Shown here piece after piece: positions 7,112 through 12,971 of a stretch of 12,971 nucleotides of DNA. The position numbers were made by a program, and so were the translations under genes. Position 1 is the first letter of the stretch. Each line of letters starts with the position of its first letter. This stretch comes from Planctomycetota bacterium (GTDB lineage Bacteria; Planctomycetota; Phycisphaerae; Sedimentisphaerales; Anaerohalosphaeraceae). The notes beneath the pieces are model-generated. The model ran no database searches. It was not told the DNA's origin and was given only the letters and a program-made list of their open reading frames with translations. The DNA lies in the NCBI GenBank assembly GCA_003644175.1, contig QNBS01000031.1, positions 1 through 12,971 on the forward strand, given 5' to 3'.

Positions 7112-7180
7112 GATTTTAGATTGTAGATTGTAGATTGTATATTTTATATTGTAGATTGTAGATTTTAGATTGTATATTGC
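7111..7180 (+). repeat. Heptanucleotide tandem array, 10 units
   Basis: Ten units of seven bases lie in perfect register from 7111 to 7180. The consensus is AGATTGT, with variants AGATTTT, ATATTTT, ATATTGT and a last unit ATATTGC. The first base is the A of the tadA TGA stop codon. There are no spacers between units, so it is not a CRISPR. A 22-bp segment joins it to the ATG of the next gene. AT-rich variants in the middle make TATATT sequences that could serve as a -10, but this is speculative. The same unit recurs at 12638-12728. Confidence 0.93.
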
Positions 7181-7202
7181 AGGGCGATTTGCGGCGGTTT
7201 TG

Positions 7203-10076
7203 ATGGGTAGTACGACAGAACAGATTGCTCAGGATCTTGCCGGTTTGGTCAGAGGAGAGGTTGGGGTTGATATCTTCAGCCGGATAGCGTTCAGCACCGA
7301 TGCGAGTATCTACCAGATTATTCCGCAGTGTGTTGTTGCGCCGATGGATACCGCCGACGTTGTGGCCGTTGTGAAATATGCGTGCGAGAAGGGCATTGCG
7401 GTTGTCGGCAGAGGAGCGGGCAGCGGTGTTGCCGGTGAATCGCTTACCGACGGCATTGTCCTTGACATGATGCGCCACATGAACAGAATCCTCGGCGTCG
7501 AAGATGACGGTTCGTTTGTTACCGTCGAGCCTGGGGTGGTGCTTGACGATCTGAACAATTATCTTGCCGGGTACGGCAAAAAGATCGGGCCGGATCCGTC
7601 GAGCGGCAACCGTGCGGTCGTCGGCGGGGTCGTCGCCAATAACGCCACCGGTGCTCATTCGCTGCAGTACGGCTTCATCGCCGATTTCGTTGAAAGCGTC
7701 GAGGTGGTTTTGGCCGACGGAGGCGTGGCGAGGCTGGATAATGGTGTTGATCCGGCTGCGGCCGGAGATGTAGAGGCTGCGAGACTTGCCGGGGCGTGTC
7801 TGGAGGTGCTTGCGGGCGCCGAAGAAGTTATCGCCCGGGCGCAGCCCAGGACGAAGCGAAATCGCAGCGGCTACAATATCGCGGGTATTTGTCGTAACGG
7901 CAAGGTGGACCTTGCCAGGCTGATGGCGGGCTCGGAAGGGACGCTTGCGGTGTTTACGCAAATCAAGCTGAGGACCGTTGATGTGCCCGCGTGCAAGGCG
8001 CTGCTGCAGCTTGAGTTTGACAGTATCGATGCGATGGCGCGGGCGGTGCCTGTCGTCGTCGATTCGGGAGCTTCTGTGTGTGAACTGATGGACAAGGCGC
8101 TGCTGGAGACGGCGGCTGAGGCCCTGGGCGCCGACAGGGATATTTTTCCGGTTCACTGTGCGGCGACGCTTCTTGTGGAGCATACCGGTTCAAGCGAGGA
8201 GGAAGTAAAACGGAAGATTGAGGCTACCGATGCGGCGGTCGGCGATACGGCAAGCGGCAGGCGGCGGGTGTTTGCGCCCGATCAGCAGGGGCGTCTGTGG
8301 AAGTCTCGCAAGGATGCCGTGCCGCTGTTGAATCGCCGTAAGGGTCCGAAACATCCTGTGCCTTTCATGGAGGATGTCTCCGTTGAAAACACGCGGCTTG
8401 GCGAGTATATCACCGGATTGGGGGCGATCAGCAAGCGATACGATATTTCCGTTACTTATTACGGTCATGCCGGGGACGGCGAGCTGCATACGCGGCCTTT
8501 TCTTGATCTGGGCGATGCGGGCGATGTCGAGAAGATGAAGGCGATTGCCGCCGATGTCTTTGCGCTGGCGTGGTCGCTCGGCGGGACGATCAGCGGCGAA
8601 CACGGCGACGGGCTGCTGCGGAGTGCGTTTATTAAGCAGCAGTACGGCGACGAATATTACGAGCTGCTGAGGGGTATAAAGAGCCTGTTCGATCCCAAGG
8701 GACTGATGAATCCGGGCAAGGTTGTCTGCGACGATCCGGATTTGATGACGAAGAATCTGCGGGCCTCGAATCCGGTGCTTACGGAAAGGCTTGATACGAA
8801 GCTGCTGTTTGACACGGACGAATTCAGGTATGAGATCGAGCAGTGCAACGGCTGCGGTGTCTGCATCAGTACGCAGGCCGGGACGCGAATATGCCCGGTC
8901 CATCGCGCTTTGAAGGAGGAATTGGCGTGTTCGCGGGCCAAGGCGAATCTGCTGCGGGCGTGGATTACGGGCAAGCTCAATCACAGCGATTTTGCGTCGG
9001 ATGAGTTTAAGCGGATTCTCGGGCTGTGCGTGAATTGCAAGATGTGCTCGGTGCAGTGTCCGTCGGGCGTGGATATTTCCAGGCTCGTTATGGAGGCGCG
9101 TTGTCAACTTGTCGCCGTCAGGGGTCTGACGGCGACAGAACGGACCCTTTCCCACAATCGCCTGCTGAGCAGGATGGGGGCCGCTTTTGCGCCGGTGAGC
9201 AATCTGGTGATGGGTATGGGTCCGTTCAAGTGGCTGCTGGAAAAGACGGTCGGTATGGATCGGCGAAGGGCCATGCCGAAATTTGAGCGCGGGTCGTTTA
9301 TCAGGAAAGGGCGAAAGTACCTCGACCGACTGGGTCCCGTGGACAATCCTGTCGATAAGGCAGCGTTTTTTGTGGACAGTCTGGCGAACTTCAACGATCA
9401 CGAATTGGGCTTTGCGGTGGTCAAGACGCTGAGGCAAAACGATATCGATGTAATCCTGCCGGGGCAGTTGCCGGCCCCGATGCCGGCGATGGCGTATGGG
9501 GATGTTAAGACGGCGCGTGCGGATATTGCTTACAGCGTCGGCCGGTTGGCCGATGTGGTGCGGCGCGGCTATAAGATTGTTTGCAGCGAGCCGAGCGCCG
9601 CTCTTTGTCTGCGGGACGAGTTGCGGCTGTTTGTCGACAGCGCTGACGCCAGGCTGGTCGCCGACAATACGTATGAGTTGATGAGTTATCTTAACGGGCT
9701 GAACGCCGAATCGCGACTGAGCGCCAAGGTGGTTGACCTGCTTGACGGCGTTCATTATGCCTATCACGGTCCGTGTCATTTGTGTGTGTTGGGCGGGGCG
9801 GGCGCCAGTATCGAGTTGTTGACGAGTTTGACGCATCTGGACGTTGTCGATGTCAGTGCCGGCTGCTGCGGTATGGCGGGTACTTGCGGGATGCAGAAGA
9901 AGAATTATGATTTGTCGCTTGAGATCGGCAGAGAAACGGCCGAGGCCCTTAATGCGGTAGAGACGGGATTTGCAATGACCGAATGCGGGGCGTGTAAGAT
10001 GCAGATTGAGCACATGACGGATAAAAAAGTGGTCCATCCCGTCAAACTCCTTGCCAGGGCGTACGGTCTGCTGTGA
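7203..10076 (+). CDS. FAD-linked and 4Fe-4S dehydrogenase (GlcD-GlcF/YdiJ-like fusion)
   Basis: A 957-residue 2-hydroxyacid dehydrogenase fusion. The N-terminal half is a VAO/BBE-type flavoprotein: FAD loop VGRGAGSGVAGESLTDG (68-84), PDPSSGNRAVVGGVVANNAT (130-149), MAGSEGTLAVF (241-251), GHAGDGELH (421-429) and ISGEHGDGLLRS (463-474), ending with NPGKVV (503-508). Then come two 4Fe-4S motifs, Cys548-551-554-564P and Cys609-612-615-619P. A cysteine-rich CCG domain follows, with GPCHLC (856-861), SAGCCGMAGTCG (885-896) and ECGAC (927-931). Known relatives oxidise D-lactate, glycolate or D-2-hydroxyglutarate and pass electrons to the respiratory chain; the substrate here is not determined. The first CCG repeat seems to have lost its cysteines (GQLPAPMPAMAYG, 754-766). 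The ATG 7203 start is preferred over a TTG at 7170, which would translate array sequence. Confidence 0.9.
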   Translation: MGSTTEQIAQDLAGLVRGEVGVDIFSRIAFSTDASIYQIIPQCVVAPMDTADVVAVVKYACEKGIAVVGRGAGSGVAGESLTDGIVLDMMRHMNRILGVEDDGSFVTVEPGVVLDDLNNYLAGYGKKIGPDPSSGNRAVVGGVVANNATGAHSLQYGFIADFVESVEVVLADGGVARLDNGVDPAAAGDVEAARLAGACLEVLAGAEEVIARAQPRTKRNRSGYNIAGICRNGKVDLARLMAGSEGTLAVFTQIKLRTVDVPACKALLQLEFDSIDAMARAVPVVVDSGASVCELMDKALLETAAEALGADRDIFPVHCAATLLVEHTGSSEEEVKRKIEATDAAVGDTASGRRRVFAPDQQGRLWKSRKDAVPLLNRRKGPKHPVPFMEDVSVENTRLGEYITGLGAISKRYDISVTYYGHAGDGELHTRPFLDLGDAGDVEKMKAIAADVFALAWSLGGTISGEHGDGLLRSAFIKQQYGDEYYELLRGIKSLFDPKGLMNPGKVVCDDPDLMTKNLRASNPVLTERLDTKLLFDTDEFRYEIEQCNGCGVCISTQAGTRICPVHRALKEELACSRAKANLLRAWITGKLNHSDFASDEFKRILGLCVNCKMCSVQCPSGVDISRLVMEARCQLVAVRGLTATERTLSHNRLLSRMGAAFAPVSNLVMGMGPFKWLLEKTVGMDRRRAMPKFERGSFIRKGRKYLDRLGPVDNPVDKAAFFVDSLANFNDHELGFAVVKTLRQNDIDVILPGQLPAPMPAMAYGDVKTARADIAYSVGRLADVVRRGYKIVCSEPSAALCLRDELRLFVDSADARLVADNTYELMSYLNGLNAESRLSAKVVDLLDGVHYAYHGPCHLCVLGGAGASIELLTSLTHLDVVDVSAGCCGMAGTCGMQKKNYDLSLEIGRETAEALNAVETGFAMTECGACKMQIEHMTDKKVVHPVKLLARAYGLL

Positions 10077-10092
10077 CGGGTTGCGGTGGAGC

Positions 10093-10124
10093 GGTTGCAA
10101 TGGTTGCAATGGTTGCAATGGTTG
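10093..10124 (+). repeat. 9-bp tandem repeat GGTTGCAAT, 3.6 copies
   Basis: Three exact copies of GGTTGCAAT plus a partial GGTTG lie 16 bases after the stop of the FAD/Fe-S dehydrogenase gene. A GTG-initiated extension of amrS would read it as a repetitive VAMVAMVAM peptide, which supports the downstream ATG as the true amrS start. Confidence 0.85.
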
Positions 10125-10153
10125 GGGATGCGTTGCGTTTTTATGGGTGGGCT

Positions 10154-10183
10154 GTTATCGCGGAAGGAAAAAACTGCGATAAC
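10154..10183 (+). promoter_or_regulatory. 8-bp inverted repeat upstream of amrS
   Basis: GTTATCGC (10154-10161) and GCGATAAC (10176-10183) are perfect inverted arms around a 14-base purine-rich spacer, ending 27 bases before the amrS ATG. A weak promoter reading is TTGCGT (10133-10138), 17 bases, then TATCGC (10156-10161) with an extended TG, which would put the left arm on the -10. This could be an operator for a dimeric repressor or an RNA hairpin in the leader. It lacks the T-run of a terminator. Confidence 0.45.
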
Positions 10184-10197
10184 GTTTATTGGGGATC

Positions 10198-10203
10198 AGG
10201 GGA
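10198..10203 (+). promoter_or_regulatory. Ribosome binding site that decides the amrS start
   Basis: AGGGGA lies seven bases before the ATG at 10211. No comparable site precedes the overlapping GTG at 10073, so this site favours the shorter amrS protein. Confidence 0.7.
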
Positions 10204-10210
10204 CAGGCAG

Positions 10211-11245
10211 ATGGCGGCCGAACAAAGACAATTGAAGCGGGCGGTTCTGTGGGCGCCGGGGCCGGAAAGACAAGTTCGGTGCTTCCTGTGCAATTGGCGG
10301 TGTCTGATTGCAGGCGGCAAGCTGGGGCATTGTGCGGTGAGAAAGAATATCGACGGCGTGCTGTATTCGCTGGTTTACGACCGGGTTTGTGCGGCCAACG
10401 ACGATCCGATCGAGAAGAAGCCGCTGTTTCATTTTCAGCCGGGGACGCGGAGCTTTTCCGTTTCGACGCCGGGGTGCAATTTTCGGTGCGGCTTCTGTCA
10501 GAACTGGCGGATCAGCCAGATTGCCGCCGGCGCCATTGAGGGCGAGCCTTACAGTCCCAGGCAGCTTGTTACGGCGGCGGAGCGGAGCGGATGCAGCAGT
10601 ATCGCCTATACCTATACGGAGCCGACGATCTTCATGGAGTTGTGCGCCGAGACGGGGCGATTGGCGAGGGAGCGCGGTTTGGCTAATGTGTTTGTCAGTA
10701 ACGGCTATATGACAACCGAAGCGATTGACTTTGCCAGGCCGTGGCTTGACGGGATCAATATCGATCTCAAGGCGTTTACGGAGGATTATTACAAGAGGCT
10801 GTGCGCAGCGAGGCTTGCGCCGGTGCTGGAGACGATTCGGTACATCGCCAAAAATACGAATATCTGGATGGAGCTGACGACGCTGATTGTTCCGGGTGAG
10901 AATGATTCGGACGAAGAGCTTAAGCGGATCGCCGGATTCATCTCCAACGAAGCGTCGGTGGATGTGCCGTGGCACGTCAGCCGGTTCTATCCTAACTACG
11001 AGATGGACGACAAGCCGCCCACGCCGGCGGCGACGCTGCAGCGTGCTTTGGATATCGGCAAAGCGGCGGGGCTGCGATACGTTTACGTGGGCAATCTGCC
11101 CGGGGCGGAGGCCGAATCTACGTTTTGTTACAACTGCGGGGAGCTTCTTATCAATCGTGTCGGTTATACGATACGGTCGAATATTATCAAAGGCTCGGCG
11201 TGTCCCGCCTGCAACGCGCAGATTGCCGGTGTGGGACTGGGCTGA
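10211..11245 (+). CDS. amrS: Radical SAM enzyme of the AmmeMemoRadiSam system
   Basis: A 344-residue radical SAM protein of the PflA-like group usually found with AMMECR1-domain and Memo-family proteins. The N-terminal cysteine module is Cys24-x2-Cys27-x3-Cys31 and Cys41 (VRCFLCNWRC...GHC). DPIEKKPLFHF (65-75) precedes the radical SAM motif PGCNFRCGFCQNW (87-99: Cys89, Cys93, Cys96 for the 4Fe-4S cluster). AYTYTEPTIF (132-141), INIDLKAF (182-189) and WHVSRFYPNYEM (254-265) follow, then a C-terminal zinc-ribbon-like tail CYNC...CPAC (306-309, 331-334). The biochemical role of this family is not established to my knowledge. No AMMECR1 or Memo partner is visible in this window. The ATG start is supported by AGGGGA; an upstream GTG overlapping the previous stop would add 46 non-homologous residues. 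Confidence 0.9.
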   Translation: MAAEQRQLKRAVLWAPGPERQVRCFLCNWRCLIAGGKLGHCAVRKNIDGVLYSLVYDRVCAANDDPIEKKPLFHFQPGTRSFSVSTPGCNFRCGFCQNWRISQIAAGAIEGEPYSPRQLVTAAERSGCSSIAYTYTEPTIFMELCAETGRLARERGLANVFVSNGYMTTEAIDFARPWLDGINIDLKAFTEDYYKRLCAARLAPVLETIRYIAKNTNIWMELTTLIVPGENDSDEELKRIAGFISNEASVDVPWHVSRFYPNYEMDDKPPTPAATLQRALDIGKAAGLRYVYVGNLPGAEAESTFCYNCGELLINRVGYTIRSNIIKGSACPACNAQIAGVGLG

Positions 11246-11282
11246 CGATGTGAGACGCCGGCGGGAAAAGGTGGGCAAGGCT

Positions 11283-11314
11283 CGGCGGTTTTGGTAGAAT
11301 AACCATCGCCGTTT
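11283..11314 (+). terminator. Weak terminator candidate after amrS
   Basis: CGGCG (11283-11287) pairs with CGCCG (11307-11311), with an inner GGT/ACC pairing and an asymmetric internal loop, followed by only three T residues. It could end amrS transcription, but the large palindrome downstream is an equally good candidate. Confidence 0.25.
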
Positions 11315-11341
11315 GACTGTTCGGTTTCCGATGTTAGTTAG

Positions 11342-11458
11342 TTCCTGTTGCGGAAAGAAAAAAAAGCCGATGTCATCCCCGCGAAAGCGGGGATCCAGTA
11401 CGAATACTCTGGATTCCCGCTTTCGCGGGAATGACAAATGTTGTTTCCGCAACAGGAA
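11342..11458. repeat. 117-bp near-palindromic element with 15-bp terminal inverted repeats
   Basis: The ends are perfect 15-bp inverted repeats: TTCCTGTTGCGGAAA (11342-11356) and TTTCCGCAACAGGAA (11444-11458). Inside, a 28-bp segment at 11371-11398 is nearly the reverse complement of 11409-11436, around a 10-base centre. Each inner arm is itself a hairpin with 8-bp arms: ATCCCCGC-GAAA-GCGGGGAT (11375-11394) and ATTCCCGC-TTTC-GCGGGAAT (11413-11432). A run of eight A residues (11358-11365) lies on the left only, which on the minus strand is a T-run 9 bases after the hairpin. No open frame of note is present. It resembles a non-coding MITE or REP-type interspersed repeat. Half of it occurs at 1423-1483. 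It lies between amrS and pdxB. Confidence 0.9.
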
Positions 11459-11477
11459 ATGGTGAGTTGATTCGTTG

Positions 11478-11484
11478 AAGAGGA
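11478..11484 (+). promoter_or_regulatory. Ribosome binding site for the pdxB GTG start
   Basis: AAGAGGA is placed six bases before GTG 11491. The strong site and the family-typical N-terminus support this GTG as the start. Confidence 0.8.
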
Positions 11485-11490
11485 TTTGCA

Positions 11491-12660
11491 GTGAAGATCG
11501 TTGCCGACGCCAATATACCTTTCATTGAAGAGTGCTTTTCGTCCATCGCCGACGTTGTGGTTGTGCCGGGAAGAGAGATCCGCCGTGAAATTATGGCTGG
11601 TGCGGATGTATTGTTGGTGCGGAGTATCACGAAGGTGGATGAGGCACTGCTGTCGGGCGGTTCGGTGAAATTTGTGGGCACTGCGACGATAGGCGCCGAG
11701 CATGTGGACCGGCAGTATCTTGCCGACGCCGGCATCGGCTTTGCATCGGCGCCGGGCTGCAACGCCAATTCGGTCGCCGAATATGTCGTCGCCGCCCTGC
11801 TTGCGCTGGGAAAGAAGCACAGGTTTGAGCTCGCCGGCAAGTCGATCGGCATTGTGGGGGCCGGCAATGTAGGCAGTCGCGTCGAAGCAAAGACACGGGC
11901 GCTGGGCATGAAGCCGCTACTCAACGACCCGCCGCTTGCCCGACGAACGGGGCTGAAAAAATATGTGCCGCTAAATGCGCTGATGGGATGCGATTTTATC
12001 ACGATGCACACGCCGCTGACGTTTGAGGGTATGGACAAGACATTTCATCTGGCCGACGAGAAGTTTTTCGGTGCTATGAAGGAGGATGCGTTTTTCATTA
12101 ATACGGCACGGGGCGGTGTTGCAGATACAACCGCAATCAGGAATGCACTTGCCTCGGGGCGTCCGGCGGGGGTGGTGCTGGATGTGTGGGAAAACGAGCC
12201 GAATATCGACGCCGACTTGATACTCAAGGCCCAATTGTCGACACCGCATATCGCCGGCTACTCGTTCGACGGCAAGGTGGCCGGTCTGATGATGATATAT
12301 CGGGCGGTGTGCGAGTATTTCGGTCTTGAGGTGCAGCGAGAGGCCGGTGATTTTCTGCCCGATCCGGATGTGCCGGAGATTAAGGTCGATGAGCGGGCGG
12401 CGGACGAGCAGACGATCATCCATGATACGGTTCAGCAGGTTTACGTAATTAACCGGGACGATTTCAATACGCGGGAGATATTGCTTGTGCCCGAAGCCGA
12501 GCGGGGCGGGTTTTTCGACGATTTGCGAAAGAACTACCCGGTTCGCAGGGAGTTTCAAAATACCGCGATTGTGGGGCTGGACGCAGAGAGCCCGCTTGCG
12601 AAGAAACTTGGCGGAATCGGGTTCAAGGTGGGGGAGTTGATTGTAGATTGTCGATTGTAG
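11491..12660 (+). CDS. pdxB: 4-phosphoerythronate dehydrogenase
   Basis: Oxidises 4-phospho-D-erythronate in the DXP-dependent route to pyridoxal 5'-phosphate. The 389 residues follow the E. coli PdxB pattern closely: KIVADANIPF (2-11), RSITKVDEALLSG (44-56), KFVGTATIGAEHVD (60-73), PGCNANSVAEYV (88-99), Rossmann loop GIVGAGNVGSR (120-130), NTARGGVADTTA (204-215, catalytic Arg207), VVLDVWENEP (228-237, Glu236), STPHIAGYSFDGK (250-262, His253). A PdxB-type C-terminal dimerisation domain with DLRKNYPVRREF (344-355) separates it from SerA and other D-hydroxyacid dehydrogenases. GTG 11491 has AAGAGGA six bases upstream. The last residues, LIVDCRL, and the TAG stop are encoded by units of the heptamer array, so the natural end has been altered. 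DXS in the same window makes DXP for the final ring-closing step of the pathway. Confidence 0.93.
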   Translation: MKIVADANIPFIEECFSSIADVVVVPGREIRREIMAGADVLLVRSITKVDEALLSGGSVKFVGTATIGAEHVDRQYLADAGIGFASAPGCNANSVAEYVVAALLALGKKHRFELAGKSIGIVGAGNVGSRVEAKTRALGMKPLLNDPPLARRTGLKKYVPLNALMGCDFITMHTPLTFEGMDKTFHLADEKFFGAMKEDAFFINTARGGVADTTAIRNALASGRPAGVVLDVWENEPNIDADLILKAQLSTPHIAGYSFDGKVAGLMMIYRAVCEYFGLEVQREAGDFLPDPDVPEIKVDERAADEQTIIHDTVQQVYVINRDDFNTREILLVPEAERGGFFDDLRKNYPVRREFQNTAIVGLDAESPLAKKLGGIGFKVGELIVDCRL

Positions 12661-12728
12661 ATTGTCGATTGTCGATTGTAGATTGTCGATTGTAGATTGT
12701 AGATTGTCGATTGTAGATTGTAGATTGC
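12638..12728 (+). repeat. Heptanucleotide tandem array, 13 units, overlapping the pdxB 3' end
   Basis: Thirteen seven-base units lie in perfect register. They are AGATTGT or CGATTGT in a mixed order, preceded by one TGATTGT and closed by AGATTGC. The first three units and part of the fourth are translated as the end of PdxB, and the stop TAG (12658-12660) is the junction of units 3 and 4. Array 1 (7111-7180) has the same unit but varies T/G at other positions, and also ends with a unit in -TTGC. There are no spacers, so it is not a CRISPR. Confidence 0.93.
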
Positions 12729-12734
12729 TGTTGA

Positions 12735-12971
<237 letters not shown>

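Noticed and set aside
7170..7202. TTG start for the FAD/Fe-S dehydrogenase
   Set aside because: The extra 11 residues would come from the heptamer array and the linker, and the ATG at 7203 gives a normal N-terminus.
7116..8183. A 355-codon minus-strand frame opposite the dehydrogenase N-terminus
   Set aside because: Its end runs through the heptamer array as repeated YNLQS peptides, and the plus strand carries the real FAD-domain motifs.
8190..10118. A 642-codon open frame on the minus strand opposite the FAD/Fe-S gene
   Set aside because: It is the antisense shadow of a gene with clear FAD, 4Fe-4S and CCG motifs. Its product is rich in His, Arg and Gln and shows no domain.
10073..10210. 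GTG start for amrS overlapping the previous stop codon
   Set aside because: The extension translates a 9-bp tandem repeat and an inverted repeat, shows no family similarity, and lacks a ribosome site. ATG 10211 has AGGGGA at good spacing.
10196..11452. A 418-codon minus-strand frame opposite amrS
   Set aside because: It is the shadow of a gene with complete radical SAM motifs, and its start lies inside the palindromic repeat (FPRKRES-type translation of the repeat).
12638..12728. CRISPR array
   Set aside because: Units are seven bases and directly adjacent, with no spacers and no cas genes in the window.

Overview
The window is a gene-dense piece of a moderately GC-rich bacterial chromosome with conserved metabolic and tRNA-modification genes, no rRNA or tRNA genes, and several kinds of short repeat between the genes. 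My best guess for the host is a planctomycete-type bacterium (Phycisphaerae/Sedimentisphaerales-like). This inference rests on the form of the DXS and NAD kinase proteins, the fused FAD/Fe-S dehydrogenase, and the long heptanucleotide arrays. No taxonomic marker in the window proves it.

Layout. The left part (1-5472) is read from the minus strand. In order of transcription it holds a polyprenyl diphosphate synthase (ispA-like), an exported calcineurin-type phosphoesterase of the ADPRibase-Mn/CDP-alcohol diphosphatase type, 1-deoxyxylulose-5-phosphate synthase (dxs), a 332-bp repeat-bearing spacer, NAD kinase (nadK), and the start of a secreted protein of unknown function that runs off the left edge. 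A 92-bp divergent promoter region (5473-5564) separates this from the plus-strand genes: miaA, tadA, a 957-residue FAD + 4Fe-4S + CCG-domain dehydrogenase (GlcD-GlcF/YdiJ-like fusion), the radical SAM enzyme of the AmmeMemoRadiSam group (amrS), pdxB, and the first 67 codons of folP at the right edge.

How the genes connect. DXS makes DXP, which feeds both the MEP isoprenoid route and vitamin B6. IspA elongates the C5 units, MiaA uses DMAPP to prenylate A37 of tRNA, and PdxB supplies the other branch of DXP-dependent PLP synthesis. MiaA and TadA both modify the tRNA anticodon loop. NadK supplies NADP.

Repeats are the most unusual aspect. Two heptanucleotide arrays (10 and 13 perfectly phased units) begin at or inside the stop-codon region of tadA and pdxB, and the second encodes the last residues and the stop codon of PdxB. 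A 9-bp repeat follows the FAD/Fe-S gene. A 117-bp near-perfect palindromic element with nested GAAA-loop hairpins lies between amrS and pdxB, and half of the same element lies about 10 kb away between dxs and nadK. I do not see a clear defence, secretion or biosynthetic 'new system'. The best leads are the repeat family, the phosphoesterase inside the isoprenoid operon, and unusual active-site variants in MiaA and DXS.
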